From contig NZ_CP090064.1 of NCBI RefSeq assembly GCF_023100685.1, positions 2,480,001 through 2,544,000 on the forward strand: a stretch of DNA of 64,000 nt. The letters run 5' to 3'. Below the pieces are notes generated by a model. That model saw only the letters and a program-made list of their open reading frames with translations. It had not been told where the DNA came from and searched no databases. The stretch comes from Proteus vulgaris (lineage in GTDB: Bacteria > Pseudomonadota > Gammaproteobacteria > Enterobacterales > Enterobacteriaceae). The position numbers were made by a program, and so were the translations under genes. Below, piece by piece: positions 35,509 to 45,607 of the stretch (its first letter is position 1; the number at the start of each line of letters is the position of its first letter).

Positions 35509-37677
35509 CTAGTTAATATTTTGAGCTTTAAAATAAACTTTCGGTTGTTCTAACATCAGAATAAAAGCATATTCTTTTGCAGTATCACGTAAACGATTAA
35601 AACGTCCTGATTTACCGCCGTGTCCTGCACTCATATTAGTATCAAGTAATAATAGATTATTATCCGTTTTTAATTCACGTAATTTAGCAACCCACTTTGC
35701 AGGCTCCCAATATTGTACTTGTGAATCATGTAATCCTGTAGTGACTAATAAATGAGGATAAGCCTTAGCAACAACATTATCGTATGGGCTATATGATTTT
35801 AAGCGGAAATAAACGTCTTTATCAGCAGGATTTCCCCACTCTTCATATTCCCCTGTCGTTAATGGAATTGAAGCGTCGAGCATTGTTGTCACAACATCAA
35901 CAAATGGAACTTGAGATACAACACCACGGTATAATTCTGGTGCCATATTCACAACAGCGCCCATTAATAAACCACCGGCACTACCACCCATTGCGTAAAC
36001 ATGTTTAGGTGCTCCGTAACCTTCGGCAATTAGATATTTAGTGGCATCAATAAAGTCAGTAAAAGTATTAACTTTATGTTCCATTTTACCTTGGTTGTAC
36101 CAACGTTTACCTAATTCACCACCACCACGTACGTGAACAATCGCATAGACAAAACCTCTATCTAACAAACTTAAACGAGGTGAGCTAAATGATGGATCAA
36201 TGCTACTACCGTAAGAGCCATAACCATAAATTAAGATAGGATTTTCGCCTTTCTTAAATAAGTCTTTGCGATAAACCAATGATACGGGAACTTCAACACC
36301 ATCTTGTGCTTTTACCCAAATGCGCTCACTTTCATACAAATCACGTTCAAAGCCTTTCACTTCTTGTTGTTTAAGCAGTTGCTTTTGATGTGTTTGCATA
36401 TTCCATTGATAAGTTGAAGATGGTGTTGTCATGGATGTATAACCAAAGCGAAGCTCTTCACTATCTGCTTGAGGATTAAATCCTAACCATGCCATATAAA
36501 CAGGATCGTCAAACGTGACATTAGTTGATTGACCTGTTTTCCAATCAATTTGGCGTAATGACACTAGGCCTTGTTTTCTTTCTTCCACAACCAACCAGCG
36601 ATTAAACAGATCAAAACCTTCTAAATCGACATCTTTTTGTGGCGCAATGACGGTTTTCCAAGGTTTATCGATTGATGCTGTTTTATAAAGACCAAACAAT
36701 TCACTCTCATGATTCGAACGAATATAAAATTCACCATTAAAATGGTCGATATCATATTCGCGCCCTTCTTGACGTGCAGAGAAGATAACCATCGGTTTTT
36801 CTGGTGCATTCGCATCAATTAAGCGAGACTCTGAGGTTGTTGAACTTTCAATAGAGACAAGAATGTAATCTTCAGATTTGCTTTTACCCATCCATGTATA
36901 AAAGCGATCGTCGTTTTCTTCAAAGATTTTGACGTCTTGTTTGCGATCAGTGCCATATTGATGGCGATAAATTTGATAAGGTAGTAGCGTTTGCGGATCT
37001 TTATCAACATAAAATAGTGTTTTGCTATCATTTGCCCACACTAAGTTTGCTGAGATATTGGTTAACACATTCTCTTTCCATGTGTTATCTGACAAATCTT
37101 TATAGGCAACATTATAGTTTCTGCGCCCTTCTTTATCTTCAGTAATCGCTATACGTTTGTTATCTGGGCTGATAGTCAGATCACCTAATTGATAAAACTC
37201 ATGTCCTTTAGCACGTTCGTTTCCATCAACCAGAACTTCCCATTCACTCTCGCTATTAACTGGCTTACGCTGATAAATAGGGAAATCTTTACCTTCTTGG
37301 TAAATAGTACGATAAGTATAGCCATTATAAATGTAAGGCACTGACTCATCATTTTGAGCCATGCGGCTCACCATTTCATTAAAGAGTGTTTCTTCTAATG
37401 CCTTACCTTCTTTCATTACAGATTCGGTATAGGCGTTTTCAGCATTAAGATAATCAAGCACTTTAGGATCTTGGCGTGAATCATCTCTTAGCCAATAATA
37501 ATTATCGGTACGTGCATCGCCATGTTCTATCATCACATGAGGCACTTTGTTCGCTTTTGGTGGCGTCACTAGGGAGTCCTTTTGATTTTGAGCCAATGCA
37601 GGTGTTGTTGAAATTAACAAAGCCATGATCGCACTCGTTAATTGCAACGTCATCCGTTTTTTTGTTGCGACTAGCAT
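35509..37677 (-). CDS. ptrB: Exported oligopeptidase B (S9 serine peptidase)
   Basis: Prolyl-oligopeptidase-family enzyme that cleaves peptides after basic residues. It has a beta-propeller domain (residues about 80-430) and an alpha/beta-hydrolase domain with the triad S566 (GGSAGG), D651 (GLHDSQV) and H686 (SAGHGGKSGR). The order and the RGGGELGKRWYNQGK stretch are those of PtrB. Unlike E. coli PtrB, the 722-residue protein starts with a signal peptide (LTSAIMALLISTTPALAQ), so a periplasmic location is predicted. It sits between the TonB-family gene (28 bases upstream) and the TonB-dependent receptor gene, which suggests a role in the same uptake system. Confidence 0.88.
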   Translation of the reverse strand: MLVATKKRMTLQLTSAIMALLISTTPALAQNQKDSLVTPPKANKVPHVMIEHGDARTDNYYWLRDDSRQDPKVLDYLNAENAYTESVMKEGKALEETLFNEMVSRMAQNDESVPYIYNGYTYRTIYQEGKDFPIYQRKPVNSESEWEVLVDGNERAKGHEFYQLGDLTISPDNKRIAITEDKEGRRNYNVAYKDLSDNTWKENVLTNISANLVWANDSKTLFYVDKDPQTLLPYQIYRHQYGTDRKQDVKIFEENDDRFYTWMGKSKSEDYILVSIESSTTSESRLIDANAPEKPMVIFSARQEGREYDIDHFNGEFYIRSNHESELFGLYKTASIDKPWKTVIAPQKDVDLEGFDLFNRWLVVEERKQGLVSLRQIDWKTGQSTNVTFDDPVYMAWLGFNPQADSEELRFGYTSMTTPSSTYQWNMQTHQKQLLKQQEVKGFERDLYESERIWVKAQDGVEVPVSLVYRKDLFKKGENPILIYGYGSYGSSIDPSFSSPRLSLLDRGFVYAIVHVRGGGELGKRWYNQGKMEHKVNTFTDFIDATKYLIAEGYGAPKHVYAMGGSAGGLLMGAVVNMAPELYRGVVSQVPFVDVVTTMLDASIPLTTGEYEEWGNPADKDVYFRLKSYSPYDNVVAKAYPHLLVTTGLHDSQVQYWEPAKWVAKLRELKTDNNLLLLDTNMSAGHGGKSGRFNRLRDTAKEYAFILMLEQPKVYFKAQNIN

Positions 37678-37705
37678 AACGTTTTATTTCCTTTTTAACC
37701 TGTCG

Positions 37706-38515
37706 TTAGAACGTTAGTGTAGAAAACTCAATTGGCATTTCAACCATTATTTTACCTTTCGACAATAACTCCATTGGCGGTATCGGTAAGGGCTCAGCGC
37801 GTTTGAGTACTCTTTGTGCTTCTCTATCTAAAGAACGCACACCACTACTGAGAATTAATTCACTCGATATGACATAACCTTGTTCATCAACAATAAAGCG
37901 CACTTTAGAAATCCCCGTTCTACCTTTGCTTTTTGCTTCTTCAGGATAGGCTTTATAGCGATTAAGGTGTCCTTTTGTTTTAGCTTGCCATAATGCTAAT
38001 GCGCTTTCTGAACTATCCGAATCACTGTCATAATTTGCACTAACATCATTAGATTGCTGTCTCGCCGCGGAGCGACTACTTGAAGGTGCTGATTGGCTAG
38101 ACACATTTTCACTCATAATCGGTGCAGGTTTTACAGGAGAGGTAACAGGAGTTACTTTAGCCGTTTGCTCTACATTGACCCTTTTTTTGGGTTTTTCGAT
38201 CAAAATTTCAGCATTTTCATTCACAATAAGATCAGGCTGCTTTTCAGCAATATCTTGCTCTACCTTTTTTTGGCTTGCCACTGCCAGTTGTTGATCGACC
38301 CCTACAACCTGTTTTTCATCACTGAGCGCTTGTACATTTTCACTTAAGCTCATCATTACAGCTAATTCAGGCTCTTGTATTAATACCGTATTTTCTTTAT
38401 TGAGAAAAAAATAAGCCATGACAAAAACAGCGTGTACACCGATAGCCAAAATTAACGCTTTAGAACTGCAAAGCTGAAATTTTGGCATTTGATCCATACA
38501 AGAGGAAATAAGCAT
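37706..38515 (-). CDS. TonB-family energy-transducing protein
   Basis: A 269-residue protein with one N-terminal membrane helix (ALILAIGVHAVFVMAYFFL), a Lys/Glu/Ser-rich periplasmic linker (poorer in Pro than E. coli TonB) and a C-terminal TonB domain: YKAYPEEAKSKGRTGISKVR, LILSSGVRSLDREAQ and a final PIEFSTLTF. It should couple proton-motive force, through ExbB/ExbD encoded elsewhere, to the receptor encoded downstream. It begins 18 bases after chaN. The ribosome binding site is poor; Met7 or Met10 are alternative starts. Confidence 0.88.
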   Translation of the reverse strand: MLISSCMDQMPKFQLCSSKALILAIGVHAVFVMAYFFLNKENTVLIQEPELAVMMSLSENVQALSDEKQVVGVDQQLAVASQKKVEQDIAEKQPDLIVNENAEILIEKPKKRVNVEQTAKVTPVTSPVKPAPIMSENVSSQSAPSSSRSAARQQSNDVSANYDSDSDSSESALALWQAKTKGHLNRYKAYPEEAKSKGRTGISKVRFIVDEQGYVISSELILSSGVRSLDREAQRVLKRAEPLPIPPMELLSKGKIMVEMPIEFSTLTF

Positions 38516-38533
38516 AATTGTGTTATCAATAAA

Positions 38534-39403
38534 TTAAGGTAATGCGACAGGTGTTATCCAAAGATAATCGGCATGAACTGGAGTGATATCACTTCCCTCT
38601 TCCGTCATTATCACGACTGTCACGTTTTCATTCGGCGCTAAATCAGCAACGTGTAAAGGTACACCCATTATTTTTGTGGCATGAAAAGAGCCGGCAATTA
38701 AAAGTGCAGGCGTAGGAGCATCCAATAAACTTTTCGCCATTGCACGATCTCGCAATTGCTGAATAACCGTCATTTTTTCTGCTTGTGTTTTATCAAGCGC
38801 ATCGCCATGAGAAAGTTCGATTGTTTTTTGAATAAGTTGACGAACAGATGCATCAGTTGAATGTACACCTTCAATAATAGGCGGATTTTTATACGCACTA
38901 GATATTTCACTGCGATCAATATTGGCAGCTAATAAAGGATAATCAGCGCTTAGCCCTGCTTTAACAATATTGCCATACCATTTCCAAGGCCAGCCTGAAT
39001 TCCATTTTAATGCCGCCATTAGGCGTTCATCCCGTAGATATTCAGAACCTGAATAACGTTTCTTTGTATTATCAACTAAGGATTGCTGGCTTGGTGTTAA
39101 CATCTCGAGTAAAACAGCGCCTTGAGGGCGCTTTTTAGGTAGTTCTGTCATTAACCAATATTCAATATCATGATGATAAGCATTGTCATGTTTTTCACCA
39201 ATGATCACACGTGATTGGCTTGCTAACCGTGTTAGCAATATATCTGCCGTGATAGATTGCCCAGTTTGAGTATCAATAATGTTTGCCGACTGAATAATTG
39301 TCAGATCTACAGTTGATACAGGTTGCTTTTCTATTGAGTGACAAGCTGAAAGACTTATTAATGAAACTAGTAGTAAGATCCTTTTTGATATTGAGAAAAA
39401 CAT
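38534..39403 (-). CDS. chaN: ChaN-family heme-binding lipoprotein
   Basis: A 289-residue lipoprotein with lipobox SLSAC (Cys near residue 20). The ChaN/EreA-like fold is marked by RVIIGEKHDNAYHHDIE, where the Glu and His residues sit in the putative active or heme site, GAVLLEML and PALLIAGSFHATKIMGVP. ChaN homologues in Campylobacter and Yersinia-type bacteria bind heme and are iron-regulated. It is the first gene of the chaN-tonB-ptrB-receptor run and has a Fur-like box upstream. Confidence 0.85.
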   Translation of the reverse strand: MFFSISKRILLLVSLISLSACHSIEKQPVSTVDLTIIQSANIIDTQTGQSITADILLTRLASQSRVIIGEKHDNAYHHDIEYWLMTELPKKRPQGAVLLEMLTPSQQSLVDNTKKRYSGSEYLRDERLMAALKWNSGWPWKWYGNIVKAGLSADYPLLAANIDRSEISSAYKNPPIIEGVHSTDASVRQLIQKTIELSHGDALDKTQAEKMTVIQQLRDRAMAKSLLDAPTPALLIAGSFHATKIMGVPLHVADLAPNENVTVVIMTEEGSDITPVHADYLWITPVALP

Positions 39404-39463
39404 AATCGTCCTATTAGTTATATATACCTATTTTAGTTGAGCGCATAGGTTAATGTTGTTACT

Positions 39464-39482
39464 AATAATTATCAATATCATT
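39464..39482. promoter_or_regulatory. Candidate Fur box upstream of chaN
   Basis: AATAATTATCAATATCATT matches the 19-base Fur consensus GATAATGATAATCATTATC at 12 positions. It lies about 60 bases upstream of the chaN start, where a repressor of the iron-uptake run should bind. In AT-rich DNA the score is only suggestive. Confidence 0.5.
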
Positions 39483-39530
39483 CTTATATTTATTTGCATT
39501 TAATGCTTTTATATCTATTTCAATGGCATA

Positions 39531-39557
39531 AAAAAAGCGCCTGATAAAAGGCGCTTT
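39531..39557 (-). terminator. Terminator of maeB
   Basis: Stem AAAGCGCCT (39534-39542) with AGGCGCTTT (39549-39557), followed on the minus strand by further T residues. Located 30 bases past the maeB stop. Confidence 0.85.
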
Positions 39558-39585
39558 ATGTGTAAAACAATTTGATTATTAACAA

Positions 39586-41868
39586 TTAATTTTGCGATTG
39601 TGCTTGCGCTTCGACAACAGCTAATGCCACCATATTTACGATACGACGTACTGATGCAATTGGCGTTAAAATATGAGCTGGTTTAGCGACCCCCATTAAA
39701 ACAGGCCCCACAGTCACACCATCAGAACTAGTTACTCGTAATAAGTTATAACTAATACGTGCCGCTTCCATTGTTGGCATAATAAGTAAATTCGCAGAGC
39801 CTTTTAATGGGCTATCAGGCATCACATCACGGCGAATAGACTCTACTAATGCCGCATCAGCATGCATTTCACCATCAATTTCTAATTCAGGTGCGCGTTG
39901 TTTGATAATTTCTAACGCTTTTCTGAGTTTAATTGATGATGGACTATCAAAAGAGCCAAAACTTGAGCGAGAAACTAGTGCGGCTTTTGGTTCAATACCA
40001 AAGCGACGAATGGTGTCCGCTGCCATGAGAGTAATATCCGCCAGTTGTTCGGCTGTTGGATCTTCATTAACATAAGTATCTGTAATGAAAGTATTACCGC
40101 TTGGCAGTAACAGTGCATTCATTGCTCCTGCCGTTTCCATACCTTCACGTAAACCAAACACATTTTTATAGATTTCGAAGTGCTCTGCATAGCTCCCTAC
40201 TGTACCGCAAATCAAGCCATCCGCTTCACCTCTACGCACCATAATGGCACCTATAAGCGTTGGATTACCAATCATTGCGCGACGAGCTTGTTCTTGAGAA
40301 ACACCACGACGTTTCATAATTTGGTGATATTCTTGCCAATATTCTTTGAAACGTGGGTCATTTTCATTGTTCACTACTTCAAAATCTTTGCCCGCTTGAA
40401 TATGTAAACCTAGTTTTTGAATACGCATCTCAATTACACTAGGGCGACCAATTAAGATTGGAGTTGCTAAACCTAATGTAACGAGTTCTTGTGTGGCATG
40501 TAATACGCGGTTTTCTTCACCTTCAGCTAACACAATGCGTTTTTTCTCTTTTTTCGCTTGAGAGAAAATAGGTTTCATAAATAAGTTAGTTTTATAAACA
40601 AACTCATTAAGATGTTCGATATAAACCGAGAAATCTTCAATTGGGCGTGTTGCAACACCCGAATCCATTGCCGCTTTTGCAACTGCTGGTGCAATTTTTA
40701 CAATTAAGCGTGGATCAAACGGTTTTGGAATAATGTACTCTGGACCAAAAGAGAGCTCTTGATCACCATACGCTGAAGCGACTTCTTCGTTTTGCTCTGC
40801 CAGTGCAAGCTCTGCAATAGCATGTACACACGCGAGTTTCATCTCTTCATTAATCGCAGTCGCACCAACGTCTAAGGCGCCACGGAAAATGAATGGGAAA
40901 CACAATACGTTATTAACCTGATTTGGGTAGTCCGAACGACCTGTACAGATGATCGCATCAGAACGTACCGCTTTTGCTAGTGGTGGTAAAATTTCAGGCT
41001 CTGGATTTGCAAGCGCAAGAATAAGTGGATCACGCGCCATTTTTTTAACCATTTCTTGTGTTAATACACCAGGCCCTGAACAACCTAAGAAAATATCAGC
41101 ATTATTAATAACATCATCTAATGTGCGCGTACCATTGTCTTCAATCGCATAGGCAGCTTTGGTTTCTGCCATATTAGCTTCACGACCACGGTAGATAACT
41201 CCTTTTGAGTCACATACTGTGATATTTTCACGTGTTAGCCCTAAAGCGACTAATAGATTCATACAAGCGATGGAAGCTGCACCTGCTCCTGATACCACTA
41301 ATTTTACTTTACTGATATCTTTTCGAATAATGCGTAAACCATTGAGGATCGCCGCGGTTGAGATAATTGCTGTACCATGTTGATCATCATGGAAAACAGG
41401 GATATTCATTCTCTCGCGCAATTTTTTCTCAATGTAGAAACACTCTGGTGCTTTAATATCTTCGAGGTTAATACCACCAAAAGTAGGTTCTAATGAAGCA
41501 ATAATATCAACAAGTTTATCAGGGTCCGTTTCATTAACTTCAATGTCAAAAACATCAACACCAGAAAACTTCTTAAACAAAACGCCTTTACCTTCCATTA
41601 CAGGCTTACCGGCTAAGGCCCCAATATTTCCAAGTCCAAGCACTGCTGTACCATTTGAAATCACCCCAACAAGGTTACCTTTAGCGGTATAGCGATAAGC
41701 AGCAAGAGGATCAGCTGCAATTTCTAAACAAGGTGCTGCAACACCCGGCGAATAAGCTAATGCTAAGTCACGTTGGGTAATTAACGGTTTTGTAGGTGTT
41801 ACTGTGATTTTGCCTGGTACGGGAAATTCATGAAAATCTAGAGCGCTTTGTTTTAATTTGTCTTCCAT
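39586..41868 (-). CDS. maeB: NADP-dependent malic enzyme (malic/phosphotransacetylase-like fusion)
   Basis: Decarboxylates malate to pyruvate with NADP. N-terminal malic-enzyme domain ([46 protein letters not shown]) and a C-terminal phosphotransacetylase-like regulatory domain from about residue 430 ([26 protein letters not shown]). Aligns end to end with E. coli MaeB. The start is placed at the second ATG (41868), seven bases after AAGGA; the first ATG at 41874 is too close to that site. Product 760 residues. Monocistronic. Confidence 0.98.
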   Translation of the reverse strand: MEDKLKQSALDFHEFPVPGKITVTPTKPLITQRDLALAYSPGVAAPCLEIAADPLAAYRYTAKGNLVGVISNGTAVLGLGNIGALAGKPVMEGKGVLFKKFSGVDVFDIEVNETDPDKLVDIIASLEPTFGGINLEDIKAPECFYIEKKLRERMNIPVFHDDQHGTAIISTAAILNGLRIIRKDISKVKLVVSGAGAASIACMNLLVALGLTRENITVCDSKGVIYRGREANMAETKAAYAIEDNGTRTLDDVINNADIFLGCSGPGVLTQEMVKKMARDPLILALANPEPEILPPLAKAVRSDAIICTGRSDYPNQVNNVLCFPFIFRGALDVGATAINEEMKLACVHAIAELALAEQNEEVASAYGDQELSFGPEYIIPKPFDPRLIVKIAPAVAKAAMDSGVATRPIEDFSVYIEHLNEFVYKTNLFMKPIFSQAKKEKKRIVLAEGEENRVLHATQELVTLGLATPILIGRPSVIEMRIQKLGLHIQAGKDFEVVNNENDPRFKEYWQEYHQIMKRRGVSQEQARRAMIGNPTLIGAIMVRRGEADGLICGTVGSYAEHFEIYKNVFGLREGMETAGAMNALLLPSGNTFITDTYVNEDPTAEQLADITLMAADTIRRFGIEPKAALVSRSSFGSFDSPSSIKLRKALEIIKQRAPELEIDGEMHADAALVESIRRDVMPDSPLKGSANLLIMPTMEAARISYNLLRVTSSDGVTVGPVLMGVAKPAHILTPIASVRRIVNMVALAVVEAQAQSQN

Positions 41869-42630
41869 CTTCATATCCTTTGTATCAATAGGGTAAGGGC
41901 TTCGTTAGTATAATGGTAATGGAGCGTTAAATCATGACGGCTCCGACACTTTTTTCAATTTAGTAAGCTAGAACACACTGATCTTTTTTGCTGATTTTTA
42001 TCGCTACAAAAGCTTATAAAACGACCTACTCAGCTCTTTTAGGCATTGAATGATATTAATAGTGATCACTTAAAATAAAAACAACCATAAAAAACAGCCC
42101 TCTGGGTTCGATTAAAAGGCGTTTTACTCATTTTAATGCGAATAAAAACTGACCATCAAAGGTCAACACACTCTAAATTTGTTATATACAATTAATACCT
42201 AGTTATAGGTATATTATTAACGTCATTTAATTTTCCCCACTGTAATAAACTCGAACAGAAAAAAGACAATATTTGTTTATTATTTATCAGATATTAAATT
42301 AACATTTAAAATAATTAAATTTTTTATATTGTTTAAAAAAACAATAACTATTTTCGCTTGTTGATTATTTTTTAAATAGGCTCATTTCTATACAACTCAT
42401 TGTAACTATAAAGATTTTATAGAATTAGATTTTTTGTTAGGCGTTTTGGTTATTTTCTTTTTTACCCGTAACAATAATTGGTGTAATATTGCCAACCGTC
42501 AATTTTATTTTCTTATTGTTTTAATAAGATGTCTGATTCTAATTTTTATTCCTCATTTGGAATTTACTTTTTTATTTTCTACTTTTGGAAAGATTACGCA
42601 CATTATTATTTTTTTTTAGGGAGAGGGGTT
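41869..42630. other. AT-rich intergenic stretch between maeB and narP-like gene
   Basis: About 760 bases with no supported gene. It holds the divergent promoters. A short GGAGC/GCTCC inverted repeat at 41921-41944 lies near the maeB start and could affect its leader, but I cannot assign it to a known element. Confidence 0.5.
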
Positions 42631-43254
42631 ATGCCTAGCTACTCAATTATGATAGTGGATGATCACCCTATCATGAGATATGGATTACGGCTATTGTTAG
42701 AAAAAGACAAGGATTTTGTCGTAGTAAGCGAAAGTGGCAATGTTCAAGAGGCTGTAACCGCTGCAAAACAATTAAATCCAGATTTAATTATGATGGATTT
42801 AAATCTACAAGGGCGTTCAGGTATTGATGCTATTCGGACACTTCGACGTTCTGGTTTAACATCTTACGTTCTTGTTTTATCCGTTTCTGATTCACGCAAC
42901 GATGTTTATGCTGCGTTGGATGCAGGCGCAAACGGTTATCTTTTAAAAGAATGTGAATTAGATATGCTGCTACTAAGCTTGCGTAAAGCGGCTGTTGGGC
43001 ATCCTGTTTATAGCGAGCGAGTTTGGCAATATATTCAACTTAGACAAAACTATTCTGATCCACTTTCAGCTCTTACGAAAAGAGAACTTGATGTCCTTCA
43101 TGAAGTGTCAGTTGGTATGAAAAACAAGCAAATTGCTGAAAACTTATTTATTTCTGAAGAAACAGTGAAAGTTCACATTCGTAACATTTTAAAGAAACTG
43201 CAAGTTACTTCTCGTTTAGCTGCTAGTCTTATTCTTATTAAGCACCAGTATTAA
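42631..43254 (+). CDS. narP: NarP-like nitrate/nitrite response regulator
   Basis: A 207-residue NarL/FixJ-family regulator starting at the ATG at 42631, with a strong GGGAGAGGGG ribosome binding site. Receiver residues are all kept: the DD pair in IMIVDDHPIM, the phospho-acceptor in LIMMDLNLQG, Ser in VLSVSD and Lys in YLLKECE. The HTH has LTKRELDVLHEV, then EETVKVHIRNILKKL, closest to NarP. In E. coli NarP is phosphorylated by NarQ and NarX. No sensor gene adjoins it, as for E. coli narP. Confidence 0.87.
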   Translation: MPSYSIMIVDDHPIMRYGLRLLLEKDKDFVVVSESGNVQEAVTAAKQLNPDLIMMDLNLQGRSGIDAIRTLRRSGLTSYVLVLSVSDSRNDVYAALDAGANGYLLKECELDMLLLSLRKAAVGHPVYSERVWQYIQLRQNYSDPLSALTKRELDVLHEVSVGMKNKQIAENLFISEETVKVHIRNILKKLQVTSRLAASLILIKHQY

Positions 43255-43260
43255 ACGTTT

Positions 43261-43283
43261 TACCCCGACACTGGGTCGGGGTA
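43261..43283. terminator. Hairpin between convergent narP-like gene and secreted protein gene
   Basis: Perfect stem TACCCCGAC/GTCGGGGTA around a five-base loop, six bases past the narP stop. It is GC-rich but lacks a good T run, so termination efficiency is uncertain. Confidence 0.6.
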
Positions 43284-43332
43284 ATCAGAGTTATTATTGA
43301 ATATTTGGCTTAAACATGTATTAAGTCATTCA

Positions 43333-43893
43333 TTACTCAATAGGAACAGGGTAACTTAATACTTTAAAATGGTTATCTGGCATTTTTTCAATATTTAACT
43401 GATAGAGCTCCCGATTAATTCCATTTATGACAATATCAAGTTCACTAAAAGCGGATTGTATTTCCTCATTAGTTGCCCATGAAGGAATGCCTTTTACACC
43501 ATAATAGAAATAAATTTTACTTTTACCTGATCCTATCGGTTGGATCTCTTTTATTTGGCTAATAAACAGATGACCATAGCAGAAGTCTTGGTAAGGTTGC
43601 CACGCTGTGCGTCCTTTTTCACTGAGATTGAACACCCATTCTTCTCCATTTGCTGTTTGTTCAATTAATCCAGCCTCAACTAATGCATGCATTCTTTCTA
43701 ACACCCAAGGTGCATCATCTTCATTGCTATATACAGGCCATTTCCCTTCGCCCAAACACAATAAATAATCACTGTTAAAAAAAGCTTCTAAGGCTATTTT
43801 ATACTCATCAACTTTTTGACTGTCATTTTCTTCATCTGCCCAGCTAAAAGAAGAAAGTAAAAGTAATATAAGACTCAGTGAAATACTTTTCAT
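43333..43893 (-). CDS. Exported protein of unknown function
   Basis: Start chosen at the ATG at 43893 (MKSISLSLILLLLSSFSWAD), which has AAGAGA upstream and gives a clear signal peptide; an in-frame TTG five codons earlier is less likely. The 186-residue product has two Cys (LLCLGEG, DFCYGH) that could pair in the periplasm and a winged-helix-like middle (MHALVEAGLIEQ). I do not recognise a family with confidence. It is convergent with narP and appears monocistronic. Confidence 0.72.
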   Translation of the reverse strand: MKSISLSLILLLLSSFSWADEENDSQKVDEYKIALEAFFNSDYLLCLGEGKWPVYSNEDDAPWVLERMHALVEAGLIEQTANGEEWVFNLSEKGRTAWQPYQDFCYGHLFISQIKEIQPIGSGKSKIYFYYGVKGIPSWATNEEIQSAFSELDIVINGINRELYQLNIEKMPDNHFKVLSYPVPIE

Positions 43894-44099
43894 ATTCTCT
43901 TTTACCAACGGAAATCTTTATTCGTATTTGTATTACTCTACGCTACACAATTCGTTACACTAACGTGACAGTTTAATATCCGATATATTTTATAATGTAA
44001 ATAGGATTTTTCACTACAACAAAAGCTGTTATTTTGAAATTGTATAACACTCATTCTCATCAATACTAATATTACGTATTGTCATATAAGGAAAATATC

Positions 44100-44471
44100 A
44101 TGTCCACGACAAACCTGACATATACCATGTACGGCATAAAAAATTGCGATACAATCAAAAAAGCACGTAAATGGCTAGATGATAATCATGTTCCTTACGC
44201 GTTTCATGATTACCGCAAAGAGGGTTTGACGGAAGCATTATTACGCACCTTTACAGAAAACTTAGATTGGCAGACACTTGTGAATAAAAGAGGAACAACT
44301 TGGCGCCAATTATCTGATGAAGAAAAAAATGCAATCACGGATGTTACCTCCGCTATTTCACTGATGTTAGATAAACCCGCTATCATTAAGCGCCCTATTC
44401 TTGTCTCATCAGATAACCGCTTTATTGTCGGTTTTAATACCAATGACTATTTGACCTTTACAGGAGCCTAA
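44100..44471 (+). CDS. yffB: ArsC/Spx-family protein YffB
   Basis: A 123-residue thioredoxin-fold protein of the arsenate reductase-like family: [17 protein letters not shown] with a single active-site-type Cys, then HDYRKEGL and IKRPILV with the conserved cis-Pro region. Its function in E. coli is not established (glutathione-linked thiol chemistry is suspected). Start at 44100 with AAGGAAAA upstream. It lies six bases before dapE, as in E. coli. Confidence 0.93.
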   Translation: MSTTNLTYTMYGIKNCDTIKKARKWLDDNHVPYAFHDYRKEGLTEALLRTFTENLDWQTLVNKRGTTWRQLSDEEKNAITDVTSAISLMLDKPAIIKRPILVSSDNRFIVGFNTNDYLTFTGA

Positions 44472-44476
44472 TATTT

Positions 44477-45607
44477 ATGTCCTGTCCTGTTATTGAACTT
44501 GCACAACAATTAATTTCACGTCCTTCGATAAGCCCTGACGATCAAGGTTGTCAACAATTGATTATTGATAGGCTAGCTCCTCTTGGTTTTACTATTGAAA
44601 GAATGCCTTTTGGTGAAACAGAGAATTTATGGGCTTGCCGTGGTGGTGAGGGCGAGACTCTGGCCTTTGCTGGTCATACAGATGTAGTTCCTACTGGTGA
44701 TCCTGCATTATGGGAACAACCACCGTTTGAACCGTCAATACGTGATGGCATGCTTTATGGGCGCGGTGCTGCTGATATGAAAGGTTCTCTTGCCGCAATG
44801 ATTGTTGCCGCAGAACGTTTTGTTCATTCTTATCCTGATCATCGTGGACGGCTGGCTTTTTTAATTACCTCCGATGAAGAAGCAAAAGCAGCAGATGGCA
44901 CAGTGAAAGTTGTGCAATCTTTGATGTCACGAGGCGAACGTCTCGATTATTGCCTTGTCGGTGAACCTTCAAGCCAACATCAATTAGGTGATATGGTTAA
45001 AAATGGCCGTCGTGGCTCAATAACAGCGAATTTATTAATTCAAGGTGTGCAAGGGCATGTCGCTTACCCTCACCTTGCAGAAAATCCTATTCATACTGCA
45101 TCCCCTTTTATTCAAGAATTAGTCAATACGGTTTGGGATGAAGGCAACGAATTTTTCCCAGCAACAACCATGCAGATTGCCAATATTCATGCAGGTACTG
45201 GCAGTAATAATGTTATTCCTGGTGAGTTGTTTATCCAATTTAATTTCCGTTTTAGCACCGCAATTACTGATGAAGAAATTCGTCAACGTACAGAAGCTTT
45301 ATTGCAAAAACACCAACTTAGTTATCATTTAGAATGGTCTTTATCAGGTCAACCTTTTATTACTGGTCAAGGTAAATTGCTTGAAGCGGTTCGCTATTCT
45401 GTTAAACATTATACCAATTTAGAACCAGAGCTCTCCACCAGTGGAGGCACTTCTGATGGGCGATTTATAGCTCAAATGGGAGCACAAGTTGTTGAGTTAG
45501 GCCCTGTGAATGCAACTATTCACAAAGTGAATGAATGTGTCAATGCGGCAGACTTACAGCAACTTAGTCGAATTTATCAGCGAGTGATGGAGCAACTTAT
45601 TTTATGA
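44477..45607 (+). CDS. dapE: Succinyl-diaminopimelate desuccinylase
   Basis: Hydrolyses N-succinyl-L,L-diaminopimelate in lysine and peptidoglycan synthesis. M20-family dizinc peptidase fold with [12 protein letters not shown] (His ligand and Asp), [12 protein letters not shown] (bridging Asp), [11 protein letters not shown] (catalytic and ligand Glu) and a His near the end (ATIHKVNE). The 376 residues match the usual length. Co-transcribed with yffB; its TGA overlaps the ATG of the next gene by four bases. Confidence 0.98.
   Translation: MSCPVIELAQQLISRPSISPDDQGCQQLIIDRLAPLGFTIERMPFGETENLWACRGGEGETLAFAGHTDVVPTGDPALWEQPPFEPSIRDGMLYGRGAADMKGSLAAMIVAAERFVHSYPDHRGRLAFLITSDEEAKAADGTVKVVQSLMSRGERLDYCLVGEPSSQHQLGDMVKNGRRGSITANLLIQGVQGHVAYPHLAENPIHTASPFIQELVNTVWDEGNEFFPATTMQIANIHAGTGSNNVIPGELFIQFNFRFSTAITDEEIRQRTEALLQKHQLSYHLEWSLSGQPFITGQGKLLEAVRYSVKHYTNLEPELSTSGGTSDGRFIAQMGAQVVELGPVNATIHKVNECVNAADLQQLSRIYQRVMEQLIL

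Noticed and set aside
42434..42619. Short hydrophobic frame upstream of the narP-like gene, and upstream extension of narP itself from 42529
   Set aside because: Both run through AT-rich leader DNA; the strong GGGAGAGGGG site points to the ATG at 42631, which also matches the family N-terminus.
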